From the NCBI GenBank assembly GCA_946562005.1, contig CAMNVD010000061.1, positions 1-6,499 of the forward strand: 6,499 nt of DNA, read 5' to 3'. How positions within the stretch are numbered: position 1 is the stretch's first letter; every line of letters begins with the position of its first letter. The DNA is from an uncultured Clostridia bacterium (GTDB lineage Bacteria; Bacillota; Dehalobacteriia; UBA4068; JAAVYR01). This document shows, piece by piece, positions 1-5,238 of this stretch. Position numbers and translations under genes: made by a program. The notes beneath the pieces were generated by a model. It searched no databases. It saw only the letters and a list, made by a program, of their open reading frames with translations, and was not told the DNA's origin.

Positions 1-1141
1 CAGGGTAGATAAGTGGCCCTTCTATGTATTTTCTTGGCAGCCGGTCGGTGAGACGGGCCATAAACTCTACTTGGCCTGAGCCAAATAATTTTCCCAAGTC
101 CTCACAACTGATGGCATCATACTCATTGGCGCCGATTAAAATTACTTCTTCTCCTGATTGAATGGGAATGTCTTTGTCAATTAAAATCATGCATTGGTCC
201 ATGCAGATAGTGCCAACTACAGGGAAACGATAATTTTTATAAAGAACCTCTGCTTTATTGCTAAGTCCCCGGTCGTAGCCGTCTGCATAGCCAATAGGCA
301 GGGTGGCAATCTGACAAGCGGTTTTGGTTGTATAGGTGCTGTTATAACTGATACGGGTACCGGCTGGTACTTGATGTACCCGGGCGATTTTTGCTTTTAA
401 TGTCATAGCCGGATAAAAGGTGCCTAATGTTCTATCTAGGCAAGAGGAAAGATAACAACCATAGGTGATGATGCCCGGACGGACCATATCCAAATGGGCT
501 TCTGGATAGTTGAGAATAGCAGAACTATTGGCCATATGTTTATAGGTAAAGGTGTGACCGGTGGTTGTTTCTAGTTGCTGTACAAATGTTTTGAATGTAT
601 GAATTTGTAATTTTGTATAGCTGCGGTCTTCTTCATCGGCGCAGGCTAGGTGGGTATAGATGCCGACTGCATCTAGGTGGGGGAGCGCTAAGATTTCTAA
701 TGCTTCTTTAGTGCCTTCTTCATCAGTATTGACGCCCAGTCTAGTCATGCCAGTATCTACTTTTAAATGAATGGGAAAGGTTATCTTTTTTTCTGCTGCT
801 AAATTATTTAAAATAATTGCTTCTTCATAAGAAAAAATTGTTGGTGTGAGGTTGTATTCTAAGAGACGAGGATAATCTTCTGCTGGTACCCAGCCAAAAA
901 TCAGAACAGGAACGGTAAAGCCATGTTTGCGAAGGGAAACTCCTTCACTTGCAATGGCAACAGCAAGGTGGTCTGCGCCTGCCTCTAGGCATACTTTGGC
1001 TGTTTCTATCATTCCATGTCCATAAGCATTTGCCTTTACCACACCCATGACTTTGGCGGGTGCTACGATTCTCTTGATTTCGGCGATGTTGTGACGGATG
1101 GCATTAAGGTTAATCTCTAGCCATGCAGGTCTTGTATTCAT
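1..1141 (-). CDS. alr: Alanine racemase, PLP-dependent (3' end cut by window edge)
   Basis: Interconverts L- and D-alanine in the cytoplasm, supplying D-alanine for peptidoglycan. My reverse-strand translation gives 380 codons with no stop. The N-terminal TIM barrel has the PLP lysine in VVKANAYGHG (K36). The family's activating Lys/Arg pair is visible in LKVDTGMTRLGV (K127, R134). The C-terminal domain has the catalytic tyrosine in RISYNSTY (Y266), the GYADGYDRGLSN motif and CMDQCM. The end reads RLPRKYI, matching the usual C-terminal R-x-P-R-x-Y signature, so only a few residues should be missing beyond base 1. Two ATG codons are adjacent (1144 and 1141). AGGAGG (complement of 1148-1153) lies 3 nt from the first and 6 nt from the second, so I prefer 1141. 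Every key residue I looked for is present, so the gene appears intact. It is divergent from the rest of the window. Confidence 0.96.
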   Translation of the reverse strand, partial: MNTRPAWLEINLNAIRHNIAEIKRIVAPAKVMGVVKANAYGHGMIETAKVCLEAGADHLAVAIASEGVSLRKHGFTVPVLIFGWVPAEDYPRLLEYNLTPTIFSYEEAIILNNLAAEKKITFPIHLKVDTGMTRLGVNTDEEGTKEALEILALPHLDAVGIYTHLACADEEDRSYTKLQIHTFKTFVQQLETTTGHTFTYKHMANSSAILNYPEAHLDMVRPGIITYGCYLSSCLDRTLGTFYPAMTLKAKIARVHQVPAGTRISYNSTYTTKTACQIATLPIGYADGYDRGLSNKAEVLYKNYRFPVVGTICMDQCMILIDKDIPIQSGEEVILIGANEYDAISCEDLGKLFGSGQVEFMARLTDRLPRKYIEGPLIYP

Positions 1142-1182
1142 CATAAGCCTCCTATAGTGGAAAACTCTGTAATAATGGATTT

Positions 1183-1211
1183 ATTCTAACATAATCTTCG
1201 GTGGTTTTCAA
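1183..1211 (-). promoter_or_regulatory. Sigma-A-type promoter for alr
   Basis: Reading the minus strand, TTGAAA (1211-1206) and TAGAAT (1188-1183) are separated by exactly 17 bp, each box differing from consensus at one or two positions. The predicted start is near base 1176, giving a leader of about 35 nt that contains the AGGAGG site at 1153-1148. No operator or riboswitch-like structure is evident in this short leader. Confidence 0.65.
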
Positions 1212-1298
1212 TTTGGGGGAATGGCTCTTTAGAAAGAAAATACGATATTCTGCTTAATTTATGCTTAAAAAGGAAAATGTCTTTACTTTCAGTATTAT

Positions 1299-1327
1299 TT
1301 TATAGTCATTATGGTAGAATGTATGAT
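1299..1327 (+). promoter_or_regulatory. Possible promoter for the UPF0340 gene
   Basis: TTTATA (1299-1304), a 17-bp spacer and TATGAT (1322-1327) form a sigma-A-like pair pointing at the UPF0340 gene. The -10 box is good and the -35 box matches TTGACA at four of six positions. A TAGAAT at 1315-1320 is an alternative -10 without a good -35. The stretch is very AT-rich, so chance matches are likely. Confidence 0.35.
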
Positions 1328-1391
1328 ACAATAAAAAACAATACAGGCATACGGATGGTATGAAATATAGAAATATTAAGAGGTGGATATG

Positions 1392-1964
1392 ATGTCTCAA
1401 CCAGGCGTATATGAAAATCTTGATATCGCTCTGATAAAAACGCAGATTGCTGCCATGATGACGGACTTTCTGGAAAAAGTGGAAGTGGGACCAGGAGATG
1501 TTTTCGTATTAGGCTGTAGCACCAGTGAGATTTGTGGGGCCAATATTGGCAAGGGTTTCAGCCAAGATATGGGAGATGCCGTTATTGATACGATGCTGTC
1601 CTTGTTGGCGGAACGAGGTGCTGCGCTAGCTGTGCAGTGTTGTGAACATTTAAATCGTGCATTGGTAGTAGAAGGGGAAGTTGCCCGGGCTCATCATTGG
1701 GAAATCGTAACTGCGGTACCGGTGCCGGAGGCAGGTGGCGCTGCTGCTGCTTCAGCCTTCCATAAATTTACTAATCCTGTATTGGTAGAGCATATTTCTG
1801 CTTCTTGCGGCATAGATATTGGCGATACTTTTATTGGTATGCACATTCGTCATGTGGCAGTGCCGGTACGATTATCCTGGAATACATTAGGTAGTGCTCA
1901 TGTCACCTTTGTGAAAAGTCGACCAAAATATATTGGTGGGGAGCGGGCCTGTTATCAGCTGTAA
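1392..1964 (+). CDS. UPF0340/TIGR01440 (DUF436) family protein, YwlG-like
   Basis: Conserved soluble protein of about 190 residues with no assigned reaction that I know of; it resembles Bacillus subtilis YwlG. Family signatures visible in order are VFVLGCSTSEICG, AVQCCEHLNRALVVE, GIDIGDTFIGMHIRHVAVPV and RPKYIGGERA, so it is full length. The conserved Cys/Cys-Glu-His cluster suggests a metal or catalytic site, but that is inference. Start choice: an in-frame GTG at 1383 lies inside the ribosome binding site (GAGGTGG, 1380-1386) and is unlikely to be used. ATG 1389 is 3 nt from the GAGGTG core and ATG 1392 is 6 nt, so 1392 is preferred. The next gene begins 48 nt downstream with no terminator between, suggesting cotranscription. 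There is no signal peptide or membrane segment. Confidence 0.93.
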   Translation: MSQPGVYENLDIALIKTQIAAMMTDFLEKVEVGPGDVFVLGCSTSEICGANIGKGFSQDMGDAVIDTMLSLLAERGAALAVQCCEHLNRALVVEGEVARAHHWEIVTAVPVPEAGGAAAASAFHKFTNPVLVEHISASCGIDIGDTFIGMHIRHVAVPVRLSWNTLGSAHVTFVKSRPKYIGGERACYQL

Positions 1965-2012
1965 ATATTGCAGCGATTAAAACGAAAATCTTAAAGTAAA
2001 GTGGAGTAGGTA

Positions 2013-2591
2013 ATGACAGATTATTTGGTGGACACATTGGCAGGGCTGCCTGTTACTTGGCAGGTATTTCTTATGTCTATGATTCCTGTGACAGAGCTCC
2101 GGGTATCCATTCCCATTGGCATTTTATTGGATATGTCGCCGTTTGCGGCATTTTTCTGGGGTGTTTTGGGAAATTTGATGCCGGTTATTCCTGTCCTTAC
2201 GGTATTGCCCTTTTGTTATCGGTGGGTGTGTAAAATTTCCTTTTTAGAAAAGTTTCTTACGGGGTTTGTGGCGCGATGCCGTAAAAAGGGCCATCAAGTG
2301 GAAAAGTATGGTGCGTTAGGGTTGCTCTTTTTTGTGGCGGTACCATTACCCGGGACTGGTGTGTGGACGGGATGTTTTGTTGCTTTTCTTATGGGGATAA
2401 ATTTTTATTATGCTGTCGCTGCTATTTTTGTAGGGACTATTCTTGCTGGGATTACGGTAACCTTGGCTAGCGTGGGCGTAAAGACGGTTTTTCTTTCTAA
2501 TCTGCTTTTTCGGGTAGAGCTTTTGGGGCTGTTACTAATCGTATCCATCCTTGTTTGGTGGGGATATCGATGGTGGAAGCAACAGAGATAA
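2013..2591 (+). CDS. Small multidrug export family membrane protein (Sm_multidrug_ex, COG2426-like)
   Basis: A 192-residue hydrophobic protein with several predicted membrane segments. It carries the two marks of the Sm_multidrug_ex family (PF06695): PVTELRVSIPIG near residues 25-36, with a Glu and Arg buried in a proline-bearing re-entrant stretch, and VPLPGTGVWTG at 110-120. A cationic loop (RCRKKGHQVEK, about 88-98) lies between them. The family name implies drug export, but direct evidence is thin. My recollection is that the re-entrant loop layout relates it to the DedA/VTT superfamily, whose members are linked to lipid-carrier or ion transport, so an envelope lipid role is equally possible. 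The start ATG has GGAG at 2003-2006, 6 nt upstream. It is probably the last gene of an operon with the UPF0340 gene, as a strong hairpin follows 34 nt after the stop. Confidence 0.88.
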   Translation: MTDYLVDTLAGLPVTWQVFLMSMIPVTELRVSIPIGILLDMSPFAAFFWGVLGNLMPVIPVLTVLPFCYRWVCKISFLEKFLTGFVARCRKKGHQVEKYGALGLLFFVAVPLPGTGVWTGCFVAFLMGINFYYAVAAIFVGTILAGITVTLASVGVKTVFLSNLLFRVELLGLLLIVSILVWWGYRWWKQQR

Positions 2592-2625
2592 AATAAAAAA
2601 ATATAGTCTTAGCTGTGCAAGAAGT

Positions 2626-2668
2626 AAAGACCAAGAGGGCATCTTCTAAAGATGCCCTCTTGGTCTTT
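2626..2668 (+). terminator. Rho-independent terminator, perfect 20-bp stem
   Basis: Arms at 2626-2645 and 2649-2668 are perfectly complementary over 20 bp with a three-base CTA loop, a GC-rich middle (GAGGGC/GCCCTC) and a short T run (2666-2669). It sits 34 nt after the stop of the Sm_multidrug_ex gene and should end that operon. The left arm opens with AAAG, so the minus strand has a short T run as well, but no minus-strand gene ends here. Confidence 0.9.
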
Positions 2669-2732
2669 TAAATAAACATAAAGACTTTTATATGATATTA
2701 CAAGGAAACATGAAACAAAAATAATGCGAATG

Positions 2733-2758
2733 TTACAAAAAAGTGTACTTTTTTGTAA
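2733..2758. repeat. Operator-like palindrome, site 1
   Basis: A 26-bp dyad built from TTACAAAAAAGT and its complement around a GTAC-like centre. Twelve of 13 position pairs match and only the central pair fails. Its 2737-2758 part is an exact inverted copy of site 2 (2849-2870). The near-perfect self-symmetry is what a homodimeric regulator site would look like. The arms are too A/T-rich for a normal terminator. I cannot assign it to a known regulator family. Confidence 0.6.
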
Positions 2759-2766
2759 GCGAAAAA

Positions 2767-2780
2767 AATGCTGTAGCATT
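2767..2780. repeat. Short inverted repeat AATGCT-GT-AGCATT
   Basis: A 6-bp perfect inverted repeat around a 2-bp centre, lying 8 bp after site 1 and inside the interval bounded by the two large palindromes. It could be a DNA-binding half-site pair; with only two central bases it could form an RNA hairpin only by opening inner pairs. Alone it has little significance. Confidence 0.35.
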
Positions 2781-2807
2781 ATTACTAAAGATAACATAAA
2801 TCAAAGG

Positions 2808-2833
2808 AAATTTCAATGATTTATTGGAAATTT
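2808..2833. repeat. Inverted repeat with one bulged G, also a GGAAATTT direct repeat
   Basis: AAATTTCAAT (2808-2817) pairs with ATTGGAAATTT (2823-2833) across a 5-base GATTT loop with a single unpaired G. The octamer GGAAATTT also occurs as a direct repeat at 2806-2813 and 2826-2833. It lies between the two large palindromes, giving a symmetric, nested arrangement of dyads. It is A/T-rich, so a moderate symmetry by chance is possible. Confidence 0.35.
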
Positions 2834-2848
2834 ATGCAAAAAATTTGA

Positions 2849-2870
2849 TTACAAAAAAGTACACTTTTTT
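2849..2870. repeat. Operator-like palindrome, site 2 (inverted copy of site 1)
   Basis: All 22 bases match the reverse complement of 2737-2758. The core is A6-GTACAC-T6. Outside the 22 bp the right flank diverges (AGAG in place of GTAA), so site 2 is less symmetric than site 1. The two copies are separated by 90 bp, and together they could fold as a 22-bp stem or bind the same protein twice with looping. It lies about 190 bp before the O-antigen ligase start codon. Confidence 0.6.
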
Positions 2871-2931
2871 AGAGTTATGCTGGCATTATGTGAAAATAAA
2901 GAAAAAACAAAATTGGTAAATTATGGATAAC

Positions 2932-2961
2932 TTAACATCTGTCTATTTTTTTTCGTAAAAA
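2932..2961 (+). promoter_or_regulatory. Possible promoter for the surface-polysaccharide cluster
   Basis: TTAACA (2932-2937, five of six against TTGACA), an 18-bp T-rich spacer and TAAAAA (2956-2961, four of six against TATAAT) give a sigma-A-like pair. The predicted start is near 2968, just ahead of the third motif copy and the small leader ORF. The -10 is weak and the region is AT-rich, so this is tentative. Confidence 0.3.
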
Positions 2962-2973
2962 TAAGGGGTAAGA

Positions 2974-2984
2974 AGGTACACTTT
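2974..2984 (+). promoter_or_regulatory. Third partial copy of the palindrome core (GTACACTTT)
   Basis: AGGTACACTTT shares the 9-mer GTACACTTT (2976-2984) with site 2 but lacks the flanking A6/T6 arms. It sits directly before an ATG at 2985 and overlaps the AAGG that could be that codon's ribosome binding site. If the palindromes are operators, this copy is placed where binding near the transcription start could block expression. It may equally be chance. Confidence 0.3.
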
Positions 2985-3059
2985 ATGAACAGAGAGGGGG
3001 ACCTATCCATAAAAAGAACGGATATTGATAGTAAAAGCCCAATAAGGATTTTTCATTGA
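2985..3059 (+). CDS. Possible 24-codon leader ORF coupled to the O-antigen ligase gene
   Basis: ATG at 2985 opens a 24-codon frame that begins MNREGDLSIKR and ends with TGA at 3057-3059, whose last base is the A of the ligase ATG (TGATG overlap). AGAAGG (2971-2976) is 8 nt upstream, an acceptable ribosome binding site. The peptide is hydrophilic with no membrane segment or repeated regulatory codon, so it does not look like a classic attenuation leader. The ligase's own weak site (AAGGA, 3044-3048) lies inside this frame, which would make terminating ribosomes useful for reinitiation. A frame this short can easily arise by chance. Confidence 0.25.
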   Translation: MNREGDLSIKRTDIDSKSPIRIFH

Positions 3060-4438
3060 TGAAAAAGATAGTCCAAAAAGTCAATGATTTATTCATTCAC
3101 TATCTCGTCATATGTTTGTTTTTTTCTTTGCTTATATTAACGCTGTCGGGGATTGGTAACGTGGTACCTGTCAGCTTGTTGGGTATTTTGCTTTGTCTGA
3201 CTGGTTTTGTGCAGGGAGATGTGAAGGTAGACCTATGGGTTTTGGGACCTTTACTGGTTTACAATCTGTTTAGTATGCTTTCTTCTTATTTGACTTTTGG
3301 TAATACGGTAGAAGGTTATGCTGCTACCCAAATGATACTTCCGGTAATGTATCTTTTGTTTGCCTACTTGTCATCAGAGGAATCAGTCTGGTTGCGTCGG
3401 TTATGCGTGGTCTGGGTTGGTGTCGTTGCTATTTTAGGCATAATCCAGTTTCTCTATGGGGCTGTATGGTTTGGCAGCGCTAAAAGATTAGGCGGGCTTT
3501 TAGGTAATCCTAATGGTTTGGGTATTTTCTTGGTATTGGGTTGGTTTGCCCTTTTGCATTGTTGTGCACAAGAAAAGCTACAAGAGGGTAAAATACCTCA
3601 TGTGTTTTATGGATTAGAACCGTTTTTTCTCATTGCATTGGGCCTTACGCTATCCATGGGTAGCTTTTTAGCAATGGCGATTGGTATCTTGACCTATCTG
3701 ATTATTCGGAAAAAACAATGCTCTTGGCAGGAAGCAATGTCTCAGGGAGGTGTGCTTTTAGCTAAAGTGGTGTTTGGTGTGGGCATAGGTCTCTTGCTTT
3801 ATCTGGGGGCTGCCCGGACTAATGATACCTGGGTATGTATATTGGTTTTTGTTTATGGCATATTTGCGGCATGGTATTGGCGGCAATTAGAAGATTTCTT
3901 AATGCGTCATCGGCGCTGTGCATTATCTATTGCAGCTTGTGGTTTGCTGGTAGCTGGGGCTATGGTTTTGATGCGGCCTAGTGCTGCGGTAACGTTTGCA
4001 GAACGACTGGCTATGATTGGTAATGGTATTGGTTATCTGGGGGTGCAACCTCTTTGGGGTATCGGGCCTTATCAGTGGCGCGTGCTAAATCTGTACGATG
4101 ATGATATTTATTTTAATACCAATCATATCCACAATGTATTTGTTCATGTTGGTGTAGAAATGGGCATTGTCGCTATGGTGATGTTGCTTGTTGTGACAAT
4201 CCGATGCTTTGGAAAAAAGAAAAGCTCTTTGTTGTTGCCGGGGTGTGTTGGTTTTTTCATCCATAGCTTAATGGATACGGGCTTTTTCTACCTGGGTATT
4301 ATGGCATTGCTGTTGTTGACGGTGGGGGAACCCAGACGCCGAGGACGAATGGTGTCTGCCTCTGGGGCAAAAAGTATTTTTGGTGTGCTTGCTGTGGTGT
4401 TTTTATATAATCTTGGCTGGTATGTTTATATGGTGTAG
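3059..4438 (+). CDS. O-antigen ligase/polymerase family membrane protein (Wzy_C)
   Basis: A 459-residue polytopic inner-membrane protein with about ten or more hydrophobic segments. Family marks (PF04932 type) are RLGGLLGNPNGLG near 143-155, SMGSFLAM near 199-206, then the long extracytoplasmic loop with QPLWGIGPYQWRVLN (340-354) and HIHNVFVHVGVEMG (356-369), the His-x-His-Asn and Glu-x-Gly pattern expected of WaaL/Wzy-like enzymes. Relatives move a lipid-linked glycan onto lipid A, onto another glycan, or (PglL/PilO type) onto protein; sequence alone does not say which. Start: ATG 3059 is 10 nt after AAGGA (3044-3048). An in-frame TTG just before it at 3056 is possible but less likely. The stop TAG lies within the next gene's ribosome binding site, so the two genes are cotranscribed and probably translationally coupled. 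Confidence 0.88.
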   Translation: MKKIVQKVNDLFIHYLVICLFFSLLILTLSGIGNVVPVSLLGILLCLTGFVQGDVKVDLWVLGPLLVYNLFSMLSSYLTFGNTVEGYAATQMILPVMYLLFAYLSSEESVWLRRLCVVWVGVVAILGIIQFLYGAVWFGSAKRLGGLLGNPNGLGIFLVLGWFALLHCCAQEKLQEGKIPHVFYGLEPFFLIALGLTLSMGSFLAMAIGILTYLIIRKKQCSWQEAMSQGGVLLAKVVFGVGIGLLLYLGAARTNDTWVCILVFVYGIFAAWYWRQLEDFLMRHRRCALSIAACGLLVAGAMVLMRPSAAVTFAERLAMIGNGIGYLGVQPLWGIGPYQWRVLNLYDDDIYFNTNHIHNVFVHVGVEMGIVAMVMLLVVTIRCFGKKKSSLLLPGCVGFFIHSLMDTGFFYLGIMALLLLTVGEPRRRGRMVSASGAKSIFGVLAVVFLYNLGWYVYMV

Positions 4439-4442
4439 GAGG
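4437..4442 (+). promoter_or_regulatory. Ribosome binding site overlapping the ligase stop codon
   Basis: AGGAGG begins on the second base of the ligase TAG stop and is extended to AGGAGGGG (4437-4444), ending 2 nt before the amidase ATG. This fixes the amidase start and indicates that ribosomes finishing the ligase can restart at once. Confidence 0.85.
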
Positions 4443-4446
4443 GGAT

Positions 4447-5136
4447 ATGTCGACTCAAAGCAGGAAAGGACATGATTTTACTATTTGGTTGTTTCTAGCT
4501 AGTTTTTGTGGGTTAGCTATCCTTATTTTCTTCTTGTGGTATCAGGCGGAGGCTGCTTTGCCTGATATGGTAGGCCGAGTGCTGACAGCGGAGGAAAAAC
4601 GGCAGGTAATAGATAGGAATAGCGCATTGGTTTCTTATGTGTATCTTACTGTTAATGGGGACTTCCCCCGAAAAGAAAAGATTAAAAAGATTACCATTCA
4701 TCATATGGCGGCTGATTTGACATTGGAGGATTTAGGTGCTTCTTTTGCTAAGCGAGACCGGCGTGCTTCGGCTAATTATGGTATTGATAGCCAGGGCCAG
4801 GTGGGACTCTACGTGGAGGAGGCAAACAGGGCTTGGACTTCTAGTAGTGAGGAAAATGATAATCAGGCTATAACCATAGAAGTAGCCAATGATGAAATCG
4901 GGGGAGTATGGCATATTAGTGACGCTGCTTATGAGAAGCTGATAGCATTGTGTGTAGATATTTGTCGACGAAATGATATAGAAAAATTGGTTTTTACTGG
5001 GGATTGTAATGGTAATTTAACGTTGCATAAAATGTTTTCCGGTCGAACGGAATGTCCGGGGCCATACTTGGAAAGTAAAATGCCAGAAATTGTTCGCCGG
5101 GTGAATCAACAATTAGCGGTAGAAAAAGCGTGGTAA
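4447..5136 (+). CDS. Membrane-anchored N-acetylmuramoyl-L-alanine amidase (Amidase_2)
   Basis: A 229-residue protein predicted to cleave the amide bond between N-acetylmuramic acid and L-alanine of peptidoglycan outside the membrane. A hydrophobic segment at 11-32 with no good cleavage site and basic residues before it suggests an N-terminal membrane anchor, then a stalk to about 70. The Amidase_2 (T7 lysozyme/PGRP-like) domain covers about 78-220. Likely zinc ligands are H85 in ITIHHMA, H194 in LTLHKMF and C203 in TECPGP. SANYGID (108-114) and ITIEVAN (142-148) are typical core strands. All key residues are present. Most relatives are phage endolysins or secreted autolysins. Here there is no holin or phage gene nearby and the gene is coupled to a glycan ligase, so a housekeeping remodelling role during surface polymer assembly is inferred. 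Confidence 0.9.
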   Translation: MSTQSRKGHDFTIWLFLASFCGLAILIFFLWYQAEAALPDMVGRVLTAEEKRQVIDRNSALVSYVYLTVNGDFPRKEKIKKITIHHMAADLTLEDLGASFAKRDRRASANYGIDSQGQVGLYVEEANRAWTSSSEENDNQAITIEVANDEIGGVWHISDAAYEKLIALCVDICRRNDIEKLVFTGDCNGNLTLHKMFSGRTECPGPYLESKMPEIVRRVNQQLAVEKAW

Positions 5137-5176
5137 CAGGAAATCATGGTGATGAATCATTTTATAAAAAGTGATT

Positions 5177-5182
5177 TATGAT
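5177..5182 (+). promoter_or_regulatory. Isolated -10-like TATGAT upstream of the surface protein gene
   Basis: TATGAT occurs 57 nt before the start codon in the 102-bp gap after the amidase gene. No acceptable -35 lies 16-18 bp upstream and there is no extended TG. No terminator separates the amidase from this gene, so read-through from the upstream cluster remains possible. Confidence 0.2.
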
Positions 5183-5195
5183 AAATGCGGGTTTG

Positions 5196-5222
5196 GTTCG
5201 ATGATTTCGATGATTTCAATGA
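5196..5222 (+). repeat. Three tandem 9-bp repeats (TTTCGATGA-like)
   Basis: Three consecutive 9-mers read GTTCGATGA, TTTCGATGA and TTTCAATGA, each of the outer two differing from the middle one at a single base. The array ends 2 nt before the AAAGGGGA ribosome binding region of the surface protein gene, so it lies in the untranslated leader. Changes in repeat number would shift spacing to any promoter upstream but not the spacing to the start codon. Confidence 0.6.
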
Positions 5223-5238
5223 AAAGGGGAAATGAGAT

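Larger units (their letters stand above)
2592..3058. other. AT-rich intergenic region, dyad-rich, no long gene
   Basis: About 467 bp separate the transporter gene from the O-antigen ligase gene. The region holds a terminator (2626-2668), two long operator-like palindromes (2733-2758, 2849-2870), two smaller inverted repeats (2767-2780, 2808-2833), a possible promoter (2932-2961), a third partial motif copy (2974-2984) and a possible leader ORF (2985-3059). A weak TTTAAA, 18-bp spacer, TATGAT pair at 2667-2696 overlaps the terminator tail. I see no tRNA-like or riboswitch-like fold by eye. The only minus-strand reading frame of note runs straight through the terminator hairpin and is not credible. 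Confidence 0.8.

Noticed and set aside
194..400. 68-residue plus-strand reading frame
   Set aside because: It is antisense to alr, covering the region that encodes the catalytic tyrosine and CMDQ motifs, and has no convincing ribosome binding site.
2609..2797. 62-residue minus-strand reading frame in the gap
   Set aside because: It runs through the perfect terminator hairpin and site 1, has no ribosome binding site I can see, and its composition reflects the AT-rich dyads.
2710..2819. A five-codon ATG frame overlapping (TAATG) a 31-codon ATG frame
   Set aside because: The second frame lies across palindrome site 1 and the AATGCT repeat and encodes a low-complexity Lys/Cys-rich peptide. AAGGA is only 3 nt from the first ATG. 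This is most likely chance.
2737..2870. MITE or small insertion element with 22-bp terminal inverted repeats
   Set aside because: No target-site duplication directly flanks the repeats, and site 1 is self-symmetric, which fits a binding site better than a transposon end. It remains an alternative if many copies exist in the genome.
2922..2930. DnaA-box-like sequence on the minus strand (TTATCCATA, 8 of 9), with a weaker one near 3003
   Set aside because: Single imperfect boxes are common in AT-rich DNA, and there is no dnaA, dnaN or box cluster nearby to suggest an origin.
5156..5175. Hairpin ATCATTTT/AAAAGTGAT after the amidase stop as a terminator
   Set aside because: The stem is short, A/T-rich and has a bulge, with no T run after it. 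It is unlikely to terminate transcription.
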